From an uncultured Bilophila sp. (GTDB lineage Bacteria > Desulfobacterota > Desulfovibrionia > Desulfovibrionales > Desulfovibrionaceae): 14,525 bases of DNA. The translations under genes were made by a program, and so were the position numbers. The notes under the pieces are model-generated. The model worked only from the letters and a program-made list of their open reading frames with translations, was not told the DNA's origin and did no database searches. This document shows, one piece after another, positions 8,049 to 14,497 of this stretch. Within the stretch, counting starts at the first letter, position 1, and every line of letters starts with the position of its first letter. Location of the stretch: positions 1-14,525 of the forward strand of contig CABKMN010000055.1 in the NCBI GenBank assembly GCA_902373525.1, written 5' to 3'.

Positions 8049-8597
8049 ATGAAAAAACGCAAGCGCTTTTCCCTGACGTGGCTCGCCCTGCTCGCGCTGG
8101 CCGGAGGGCTGGAGCTGCTTCTCGTGGACGGTACGCTCTCCGGCGGCGCTCCGCTGCTCAAGCTGGCGTCCGGGGTCCGGGAAACGCTGGACCGCACGGG
8201 AACCTCCACCGCCTCGGCGCAGCCGATGTACATCTGGAAGGACGCCTCCGGCGTGACGCACATCGGGGAAAAGCCACCGTCCGCGCCGCCCTCGGGCGCG
8301 GTGCGGGAACTTCAGATCACGCCCGATCCCGCCGTGCCCCCGCCCGCTCCGGTGCCGCCCGAACCCGTCGCGCCGCCCGTCGCCCAACAACCGCCCGCCG
8401 AACCTCCCGCAGCCGCCCCTCCGACAGCCGCCGGGGAAGCCGCGCAAGACGCCGAACGGCTGCACAGGGAACGGGCGCAGCTCGAAAAACAGCTCTACCG
8501 CGCACGGGCCAAGGGCGACGGCTACGCCCAAATCCGCCTCAGGAACCTTCTGGAAACCAACCGGCAGGCGCTGGAAAAGCTCACGCCCCAACAATGA
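8049..8597 (+). CDS. DUF4124-like secreted or membrane-anchored protein with Pro/Ala linker and C-terminal coiled coil
   Basis: I recognise the domain type but not a function. The 182 residues begin with a basic n-region (MKKRKR) and a hydrophobic segment (about 8-26), which is either an uncleaved anchor or a signal peptide; an AQA-like site lies at about 55-58. A DUF4124-like module follows (MYIWKDASGVTHIGEKPP, 60-77). A Pro/Ala-rich stretch (about 91-127) then leads to a charged helix likely to form a coiled coil (about 131-177, AERLHRERAQLEKQLYRARAK). The start has GGAGGT at a good distance. The stop overlaps the next gene's ATG (ATGA), so it is the first gene of the pseudopilin operon. 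DUF4124 proteins are generally periplasmic, so a wall-spanning or assembly-accessory role is plausible. The proline-rich part is compositionally biased. Confidence 0.82.
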   Translation: MKKRKRFSLTWLALLALAGGLELLLVDGTLSGGAPLLKLASGVRETLDRTGTSTASAQPMYIWKDASGVTHIGEKPPSAPPSGAVRELQITPDPAVPPPAPVPPEPVAPPVAQQPPAEPPAAAPPTAAGEAAQDAERLHRERAQLEKQLYRARAKGDGYAQIRLRNLLETNRQALEKLTPQQ

Positions 8598-9076
8598 CAT
8601 ACGCCATGCAGCCATCCTTCCGCAACGGCTTTACGCTCATCGAAATCGTCTCCGTACTGGTGGTGTTGGGCATTCTGGCCTTCGCCGCCGTCTCGGCCTT
8701 CCGCAGCAACGACGGCATGGAGGCGTACGTCGAACGCGACAAGCTCCTTTCCCAGCTCATCTACGCCCGGGCTCAGGGCATGGCGATGGGCGGCGGGCAG
8801 TGCGTCGAGGTCGGGAAGGACGGCGTCCGTTTTTCCCTCGCCGGCGGCGTCTCCTCAAACCTCCCGAGCCTGCTGGAAAACACCGGTTTCGCCTCCGGCG
8901 TCAGCGCGAGTCCCGTTTCATTCTGTTTCGACGCGGCGGGCGGGGCCTGCGCCGCCCCCACCCCACGGGACGACACCGGCATTCTGTACTGCGAAACGTA
9001 CGGCTCTCCGTATGCAATCACGTTCAACAACAAGGCGACGCTCACCGTCAACGCCGAAACGGGGTTCGTCCAATGA
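8594..9076 (+). CDS. Minor pseudopilin, FimT/GspH (MshC)-like
   Basis: This 160-residue class III prepilin should be cut by PilD after G12 (RNG|FTLIEIVSVLVVLGILAF), leaving methylated Phe1 and the conserved Glu at +5 (E17). The hydrophobic N-terminal helix runs from about 13 to 36. The following soluble part has DKLLSQLIYARAQGMAMG, typical of the GspH/FimT/MshC helix, and a small beta domain with four cysteines (C70, C111, C119, C133) that could form two disulfides. The start ATG 8594 overlaps the upstream stop as ATGA, and no separate Shine-Dalgarno site is seen, so translation is probably coupled. An internal ATG at 8606 would also keep the cleavage site. It leads a four-pilin set in the same order as gspHIJK or fimT-pilV-pilW-pilX. 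I cannot decide between pilus and type II secretion from this gene alone. Confidence 0.9.
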   Translation: MTYAMQPSFRNGFTLIEIVSVLVVLGILAFAAVSAFRSNDGMEAYVERDKLLSQLIYARAQGMAMGGGQCVEVGKDGVRFSLAGGVSSNLPSLLENTGFASGVSASPVSFCFDAAGGACAAPTPRDDTGILYCETYGSPYAITFNNKATLTVNAETGFVQ

Positions 9077-9423
9077 ACCAGCGCGGCTTTACCCTCATCG
9101 AAATCATCATCACCATCGTCCTGATGGCGATTCTGGGCTTCATGGCCGCACAACTGCTGTCCACGACCCTGCGGGGCTCGGCGGAAAGCGCGCGGACGGC
9201 CAAAGACCTGAGCGAGGCCACCAGCGCGATGGAGCAGTGCGTCGCCTTCTTCAATACGCAGGACATGCAGGAAAAGGACGCTGCCCAGCGCATCGAGGCG
9301 AGCAAAGCCGAACGGGAAAAGCTCGGGGCCGAAGCCTCCGCGTGGACCCCGCCGGGAGGGACCATCGCCAACGTCCTCATCACCGTCAAACGCGGTTCCG
9401 TGGAGTTGTCCCGTGTGTTCTGA
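9073..9423 (+). CDS. Minor pseudopilin, PilV/GspI (MshD)-like, short
   Basis: This 116-residue protein has a very short leader, with cleavage after G5 (MNQRG|FTLIEIIITIVLMAILGF) and the conserved Glu at +5 (E10). The hydrophobic helix runs to about residue 28 and continues into an amphipathic, charged helix (RTAKDLSEATSAMEQ). Only about 50 residues form the remaining domain, ending in a single recognisable beta strand (ANVLITVKRGSVELSRVF), which is compact for a PilV/GspI protein. There is a lone cysteine at C56. The ATG overlaps the previous stop as ATGA, and the last 11 bases overlap the next gene. Placement second in the set supports the GspI/PilV/MshD position. Confidence in the pilin class is high; confidence in the subfamily is moderate. 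Confidence 0.87.
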   Translation: MNQRGFTLIEIIITIVLMAILGFMAAQLLSTTLRGSAESARTAKDLSEATSAMEQCVAFFNTQDMQEKDAAQRIEASKAEREKLGAEASAWTPPGGTIANVLITVKRGSVELSRVF

Positions 9424-9934
9424 CCGCCGCAACGGCTTTACCCTGCTTGAAGTCGTCTGCACGCTGATCATTCTCGGCGTGCTCGGCGCGCTCGTCTTTT
9501 CGGGATTCGGATCGGCGCTCACCGGCTACACGCAGATGCGCGAAACCGGCCCCGTGTACATGCAGGCCGAACTGGCTCTGATCCGTCTGCACAAGGAACT
9601 CTCAGGCGCGACCTACGACATCGAGGACAACGGCAGCGTCTTTTCTTTCCAGAAGGCCGACGGGACGGAAGTGCGGCTTTCCCTGTCGGGCGGCGCGCTC
9701 CGGCTGGCCCTGAACCCCGCGTCCGGCAGCGCCGCCGCAGACGACCCCGTCCTGCTGGACGGCGTATCCGCCCCGGCAAGCCCAACCTCCTTCATCAGCA
9801 CGCACTCCGGTTCGCCCGGAGACGCGCCCGAACTCATCACCGTGACGTTTTCCCTGCAAACACCCTTCGGGGCGCAGAGTTACGCCCTTTCCGTCAGCCC
9901 CCGCAACACGCCGCCGACCGGAGACCCGTCATGA
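9413..9934 (+). CDS. Minor pseudopilin, PilW/GspJ (MshO)-like
   Basis: This 173-residue class III prepilin is cut after G8 (RRNG|FTLLEVVCTLIILGVLGALV), with Glu at +5 (E13). The start is GTG 9413, preceded by GGAG at 7 nt, inside the last 11 bases of the preceding gene; the downstream alternatives would lose the cleavage motif. After the TM helix, YMQAELALIRLHKELSGATYDI is the typical PilW/GspJ helix-to-beta transition. It is followed by beta-rich sequence (SVFSFQKADGTEVRLSLSGGALRLAL) and a Ser/Pro-rich tail. The stop overlaps the next ATG (ATGA). In the GspHIJK-type tip complex this subunit contacts I and K, which fits its position here. Subfamily assignment rests on order and the N-terminal region. 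Confidence 0.88.
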   Translation: MCSDRRNGFTLLEVVCTLIILGVLGALVFSGFGSALTGYTQMRETGPVYMQAELALIRLHKELSGATYDIEDNGSVFSFQKADGTEVRLSLSGGALRLALNPASGSAAADDPVLLDGVSAPASPTSFISTHSGSPGDAPELITVTFSLQTPFGAQSYALSVSPRNTPPTGDPS

Positions 9935-11982
9935 CCACATCCCAACGAGGCAGCGTCCTTCTGACCGTCATCGCCGGACTCGTGCTCCTCGCCCTGCTCG
10001 GCTCGGCCATGCTCACGCTGATGACCGGCTCCGTCATGACCGGCGTGGACGGCAGGGAAGCCATGCAGGCCGCCTATCTCGCGGAGTCGGGCAAGGAAAT
10101 CGTCCGGGTGCAGACGGAAAAACTCGACGGCGGGGGACTTATGGGCGAGGCCATCGATCTGGAGACGGCTGGCCCAATCTCCATAGACGGCAAGGGTGGC
10201 GTCAAGCTGCAACTCTTCCCGTCATGGTTTCGCTGGACCGGCGAGGAGCTAAAAAGCACCGATTCGGGATGGTACGGAGGAACTCCCAAGGGGACGCATG
10301 ACTGGCTGGAAATCAGTAAGGACGGCGCAACGCGGTATCGGATCGACAACGTGAACGCCGTCAAAAACGATACGTTCGGCTCGGAGGCCGCCGACCTGTA
10401 TCTGATAGGAAGGGTATCGGGAGAAAACGGCATCACCTACGACGCGGCGAACAACACTCTGACGGTGAAAACCACCGAAAACGATCTGGAATGGTTCCCG
10501 AACTCCGGCGGCCTGATCGGCCTCGTCAGCCAAGCGGGTAAAGATACCGCGCTCCCCGCCGCAGCGCAGGTCAGCACCCATCGTTTTACCTATGACCAAA
10601 AGACCTCCGACAAGGGAACCTATACGTTCACCAATGTGACCCGGCTTTCCAGCTCCCCCCTCTCCACGGATACGTTCAAGGACAAGGACATCGCTCTCGG
10701 CCAATACTTCCGCGTCCTCAGCACGGGCCGTACGCTCAACGACGCCCAAGCCGCGCTGGTCTGGCACACGAACGGGAGGGGCTCGCTGCGTTCCGGCAAT
10801 GCCTCCGGGGAATCGGGAAACGGCGAGGTACAGGAACTGCCGGAAGTATCAAGCCCGCTCAAAAACAAGCACGATGCGGAAGAACTTTTCGACGACAACA
10901 GATTCGGACATTTCGAGACGGCTACGGACAAAAAAGGGCTGCTTGTACAGGGCTATGGAAGAGCCACACCGGATCATTTTCTGAATACCAGAAAAAACGA
11001 CACCACCTATGACTCATGGTTCGCCGGCATCACGGAAGAAACAATTGCCGAAACACCCAGAAACGATATCCTCATCCAGACATCGGTCATCCCGTGGTAT
11101 CAGCTGTCGGCAAACCTGTTTGCCGGGATTCTGTTCAGAACACACTTCATCCCCAAGCCGGGCGGCGACGATGACGACGAACTGACTTCGTACGGCGTTT
11201 CCGGGCTCGGTATGGGGGTCGTCTCCGGAGAAATCACTACAAACGCCATTACCTATCCTACTGCCCCGGGAATGTTCGCAACCGCGGGAAGCGGGGTTAC
11301 GCGCTCTCCGGTCAATCCGGCGCTCCTGCCGGGAGGCTACAAAACCATTTCCCCGTACCAATCCAATTATCCTGCCACTGTTCGCCAACCGAACGTCTAT
11401 ATTCCCGATGATCCTTCCGGGACCTATCAGAGCCTATACACGAATGCGGCGGGACACACCCTGCGCGACGGCATCGTGTTGTGGTACGCTGATGACGGCA
11501 AGGAGGAGCACGCCCTCAATTGTCTCGCCTACAGCATCCCCGAAGGAAAAGTTCTCAAAAAGAACAGTACGACGACGCTTGTCGTCCGCGTATGGGAACA
11601 AGACAACAAAAACTACGTCCAAGGCTGGATCGCGTTTCAAAACAACAACAATTTCATGAACGAAACCTACTGGCCTTCACTCACGGACTCTGAACCGCAA
11701 AACGACGTTTCGCGCGGGCAGCAACCGACCTTCCGGCGTATCCTCTGGGGGTACGTCAATCCGGCTCTGGCCGCAAAAATAGACGACTATACCATCGCAA
11801 CGTCCCAAGGCCTTCCCGTATCCGGCGTCCATAATCATGCCGGGATATTTGCAGGAGCGTATTCCTCCACCCCCGAAACGCCGGACGGGCTTGTCTTCCG
11901 ACACTTCAAGGTCGGCATTCCCGGTTCCAACGGCGTAGAGGACGACTCGTCATCCGGCCTCACTCCCGGCATCGTCCAATAA
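9931..11982 (+). CDS. Large PilX/GspK (MshP)-like minor pilin with putative ConA/LamG-like C-terminal domain
   Basis: This 683-residue protein begins QRG|SVLLTVIAGLVLLALLGSAM. It is a prepilin-type leader cleaved after G7, with Thr rather than Glu at +5 (T12), as in GspK and many PilX/MshP proteins that sit at the filament tip. AAYLAESGKEIVRVQ (47-61) is the usual PilX-type helix. Residues about 80-310 are unassigned and mixed beta. Residues about 320-665 have the strand pattern of a concanavalin/LamG-like sandwich: ILIQTSVIPWYQLSANLFAG, ILFRTHF, TTTLVVRVWEQ, YVQGWIAFQ and GLVFRHFKVG. An acidic DDDD (413-416) follows a Gly-rich turn. PilX proteins are usually under about 250 residues, so this one is unusually long. 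From about 10,200 on, the gene is less GC-rich than its neighbours. It is last in the operon and ends just before a strong terminator. The tip-adhesin role and fold are inference. Confidence 0.82.
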   Translation: MTTSQRGSVLLTVIAGLVLLALLGSAMLTLMTGSVMTGVDGREAMQAAYLAESGKEIVRVQTEKLDGGGLMGEAIDLETAGPISIDGKGGVKLQLFPSWFRWTGEELKSTDSGWYGGTPKGTHDWLEISKDGATRYRIDNVNAVKNDTFGSEAADLYLIGRVSGENGITYDAANNTLTVKTTENDLEWFPNSGGLIGLVSQAGKDTALPAAAQVSTHRFTYDQKTSDKGTYTFTNVTRLSSSPLSTDTFKDKDIALGQYFRVLSTGRTLNDAQAALVWHTNGRGSLRSGNASGESGNGEVQELPEVSSPLKNKHDAEELFDDNRFGHFETATDKKGLLVQGYGRATPDHFLNTRKNDTTYDSWFAGITEETIAETPRNDILIQTSVIPWYQLSANLFAGILFRTHFIPKPGGDDDDELTSYGVSGLGMGVVSGEITTNAITYPTAPGMFATAGSGVTRSPVNPALLPGGYKTISPYQSNYPATVRQPNVYIPDDPSGTYQSLYTNAAGHTLRDGIVLWYADDGKEEHALNCLAYSIPEGKVLKKNSTTTLVVRVWEQDNKNYVQGWIAFQNNNNFMNETYWPSLTDSEPQNDVSRGQQPTFRRILWGYVNPALAAKIDDYTIATSQGLPVSGVHNHAGIFAGAYSSTPETPDGLVFRHFKVGIPGSNGVEDDSSSGLTPGIVQ

Positions 11983-11997
11983 TCTCCCTCCCAAACA

Positions 11998-12029
11998 AAA
12001 GCCCCCGTTTCGTCGGAAACGGGGGCTTT
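11998..12029. terminator. Strong bidirectional intrinsic terminator
   Basis: A perfect 14-base stem (AAAGCCCCCGTTTC, 11998-12011, with its complement at 12016-12029) closes a GTCG tetraloop. It lies 15 bases after the last pseudopilin gene and 18 bases past the stop of the convergent ABC ATPase gene. The A-rich left flank becomes a U-tract on the minus strand (TTTTGTTTGG) and the plus strand reads TTTGTTC, so it can serve both converging transcripts. Confidence 0.92.
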
Positions 12030-12047
12030 GTTCATTCATACGGCATG

Positions 12048-13025
12048 TCACCCGTACAGGTGGCAACTCGCCAGATGGCCCGGCGCGATTTCCCGGAGTT
12101 CCGGGGCTTCTTCGCGGCAGCGGGGCATGGCTTGCGGGCAACGGGGATGAAACGCGCACCCGGAGGGAGGCGAAAACGGACTCGGCAGTTCACCGGGCAG
12201 GAAAGCGCGGACGCGGCGGCGTTCGGGATCGTGCACCGGCGCGGCGGCGAGCAGGGCCTTGGTATACGGATGGGCCGCGGCTCCGAACAGCGTATCCCGA
12301 TCCGCCTGCTCGACGATGCGCCCGAGGTACATGACCGCCACCCGGTCGCTCATGTAGCCGACCACGGACAGATCATGCGAAATGAACAGGTAGGTCAGCC
12401 CGAAGTCCGTCTGGACCTCCTTGAGCAGGTTCAGCACCTGCGCCTGAACCGAGGCGTCGAGCGCCGACACGGCCTCGTCGCACACCACCAGTTCCGGCCT
12501 CGTCACCAGCGCCCGCGCGATGGCGACGCGCTGCCGCTGCCCGCCGGAGAACTCGTGCGGATACCGCGCCGCGTGTTCCGGCTGCAACCCCACCCGTCTC
12601 AGGATGTCCCCCACGCGCTCCCGACGCTCCTTCGAGCCCATCCCGCCCGCCGCCAACGGTTCTCCGATGGATACGCCGATCTTCAGCCGGGGGTTCAGCG
12701 AGGAAAACGGGTCCTGAAAGACCATCTGCAATTTGTGGGAATACCAGGCATCGTCGCGGCCCTTCACGGTCGTCAGCAGGGACTCGCCGTCAAACAAAAT
12801 ATCGCCGCCCGACGGAGGCAAAAGCCGTACCGCCATACGCGCCAACGTCGATTTGCCGCACCCGGATTCGCCTACCAGCCCCAGCGTCTCACCGCGCCTC
12901 ACGGCGAGCGAAACGCCGTCCACGGCGCGGACCTCGCCCCGGACCCTGCCGAGCACGCCCTGCCGCACCGTGAAAAAACGGCTGACGTCACGGAAATCGA
13001 GAAGCGACGGGACGGAGGAAGTCAT
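12048..13025 (-). CDS. Oligopeptide/dipeptide ABC transporter ATP-binding protein (OppF/DppF type)
   Basis: This 325-residue cytoplasmic ATPase would energise peptide (or nickel-type) import as one of two ATPases of an Opp/Dpp transporter. Walker A GESGCGKST is at 52-60, the Q-loop in VFQDPFSSLNPR at about 102-113, the signature FSGGQRQR at 159-166, Walker B LVVCDEAVSALD at 179-190 and the H-loop ISHDLS at 215-220. The C-terminal oligopeptide-transporter domain has the typical cysteine pattern CAFHPRCPQAMPRC (290-303) plus C321, which in relatives can hold an iron-sulfur cluster. The N-terminal LDFRDVSRFFTV and SSLNPR favour OppF/DppF over OppD/DppD. ATG 13025 has GGAG at about 6 nt. It is alone: upstream is a divergent porin gene and downstream a convergent terminator, so no permease or binding-protein gene is co-transcribed here. 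Confidence 0.94.
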   Translation of the reverse strand: MTSSVPSLLDFRDVSRFFTVRQGVLGRVRGEVRAVDGVSLAVRRGETLGLVGESGCGKSTLARMAVRLLPPSGGDILFDGESLLTTVKGRDDAWYSHKLQMVFQDPFSSLNPRLKIGVSIGEPLAAGGMGSKERRERVGDILRRVGLQPEHAARYPHEFSGGQRQRVAIARALVTRPELVVCDEAVSALDASVQAQVLNLLKEVQTDFGLTYLFISHDLSVVGYMSDRVAVMYLGRIVEQADRDTLFGAAAHPYTKALLAAAPVHDPERRRVRAFLPGELPSPFSPPSGCAFHPRCPQAMPRCREEAPELREIAPGHLASCHLYG

Positions 13026-13223
13026 GCGTACTCCAACAGTGCGGAACGTCTATAGAAAAAATGGGCAAATCGCAAAAACGGCTGGCGGTTCTGCGGCTTT
13101 TCTGTTAAAAATGGAGGTCTTTTGTGCGTAAAAACGAAAAGGCTCGACAACCACCGATGCTTTTTCCGCTTTTTTCTACGGCAGTTTTTTACACGTCAAC
13201 CTCTTACAATGCAAGGACGACTC
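13026..13223. promoter_or_regulatory. AT-richer divergent region upstream of the ABC ATPase and FadL-family genes
   Basis: These 198 bases are the most AT-rich intergenic stretch in the window and should hold divergent promoters. On the minus strand TATAGA (about 13049-13054) with an upstream TTGCGA at a short 15-base spacer is a weak candidate for the ABC gene. On the plus side, T-rich runs (13161-13190) and TACAAT (13205-13210) occur, but the latter is too near the FadL start to be a normal -10. A perfect Shine-Dalgarno-like GGAGGT (13113-13118) lies more than 100 bases before the FadL start and is discussed as a finding. Confidence 0.4.
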
Positions 13224-14468
13224 ATGAAACGGTTTGGCACCCTGTTGCTCGCCGCCTGTCTCCTGACGGCGCCGCAGTTCGCCGGAAAGGCGCAGGCTGA
13301 AGGATTCGCTCTGTCTGACTTCGGCGCTCGAGGCACCTCCCTCGCCGGGGGCATGGTTGGCCGCGCGGACGACCCGTCCGCCGTGGCCTGGAACCCCGCC
13401 GGGATCACCCAGCTCCCCGGTACCCAGACGATGGTCGGCATGACCCTCATCCAGCCTTCCGGGACCGTGGATACCGAAGACGCCTTCGGCGTAGGGCACT
13501 CCACCGACGTGGACAAGCACACTTGGGCCAACCCGCACGCCTACCTGACCCACCAGTTCAGCGACAATCTCTGGGGCGGCATCGGCATCTTCTCCCGCTT
13601 CGGCCTCGGGAACTCCTATCCGACCAACTGGCCGGGCCGCGAAAACCTCAAGTACGTCAGCCTGAAAACCGTTTCACTGAATCCCAACCTTGCCTTCAAG
13701 GTCAATGATAACCTCTCCCTCGCCGTGGGCCTCGAATTCATGTACGCCACCATGCTCATGAAAAAGGACTACGGCCTTGGCCCGCTGGGGTACAACCAGC
13801 AGAAGCTCACGGGCTCCAGCATCGCCCCCGGCTTCAACCTCGCCGCGCACTATACGTTCAACGATCAGTGGGCCGCCGGTCTGACCTACCGCAGCCGCGT
13901 CACCCAGCGCGTACACGGCGATCTCGAATTCGACAACAAAAACGTGGCTACGCCTTACGGGAACAAGCCGTTTCCCAACTCCCGCCTGCACGGCAATCTC
14001 CATCTGCCCGACACCATTTCCTTCGGCCTGACCTGGCGGCCCATCGAAGACCTGAGCTTCGAAGCCGGGACGGTCTACACCGTATGGAGCAGCTACCGTT
14101 CCCTGAATATCCACACAGCCGAATACGGCACCGAGTACAGCGCCAAGAACTGGCGCGACACGTGGGGCTTCAATTTCAGCGGCGAATACAAGGCGCTGGA
14201 CTGGCTGACGCTGCGCGCCGGTTACGTTTATGAAACCAGCCCGATGCAGGATTCCACCTGTGACTATATGACCCCGAGCAACGGCCGTCACCGCATCACC
14301 GCCGGTGTGGGCTTCAACTGGGATCAGTGGACTCTCGACCTCGCCTACGGCTACCTGATCATCAAGGAACTCAACTACGACAAGTCCACCGCCGCCGGCG
14401 TCCTCGACGGCAAGTCCCACAACGGGCGCAGCCATATCGCCGCCATGTCCGTGGGGTACAAGTTCTAG
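13224..14468 (+). CDS. FadL/OmpP1/TodX family outer-membrane transport protein
   Basis: This 414-residue protein should form a 14-stranded outer-membrane barrel that imports hydrophobic compounds such as long-chain fatty acids or aromatics. The signal peptide is MKRFGTLLLAACLLTAPQFA with cleavage after AQA25. The mature protein begins with the family hatch region EGFALSDFGARGTSLAGG, followed by DDPSAVAWNPAGITQL with the hallmark NPAG. Alternating aromatic strands follow, and the last residue is Phe (SVGYKF), the barrel-assembly signal. Length agrees with FadL (about 420-450). ATG 13224 has AAGGA at about 7 nt. The frame is open upstream to 13122, but the extension is Arg-rich and would bury the signal peptide. 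It is monocistronic in view, with a hairpin after the stop. Substrate is not visible. Confidence 0.93.
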   Translation: MKRFGTLLLAACLLTAPQFAGKAQAEGFALSDFGARGTSLAGGMVGRADDPSAVAWNPAGITQLPGTQTMVGMTLIQPSGTVDTEDAFGVGHSTDVDKHTWANPHAYLTHQFSDNLWGGIGIFSRFGLGNSYPTNWPGRENLKYVSLKTVSLNPNLAFKVNDNLSLAVGLEFMYATMLMKKDYGLGPLGYNQQKLTGSSIAPGFNLAAHYTFNDQWAAGLTYRSRVTQRVHGDLEFDNKNVATPYGNKPFPNSRLHGNLHLPDTISFGLTWRPIEDLSFEAGTVYTVWSSYRSLNIHTAEYGTEYSAKNWRDTWGFNFSGEYKALDWLTLRAGYVYETSPMQDSTCDYMTPSNGRHRITAGVGFNWDQWTLDLAYGYLIIKELNYDKSTAAGVLDGKSHNGRSHIAAMSVGYKF

Positions 14469-14497
14469 TCGGACAGGGAATGAAGATTGAGGGGGCG

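Noticed and set aside
7451..8593. An upstream extension of the first pseudopilin frame.
   Set aside because: It overlaps the transglycosylase and the DUF4124-like gene and would bury the prepilin leader, which must be near the N-terminus.
13122..13223. A 34-residue N-terminal extension of the FadL-family protein from TTG 13122.
   Set aside because: The Shine-Dalgarno sequence is too close to this TTG, and the extension would precede a perfect signal peptide that starts at 13224 with its own site.
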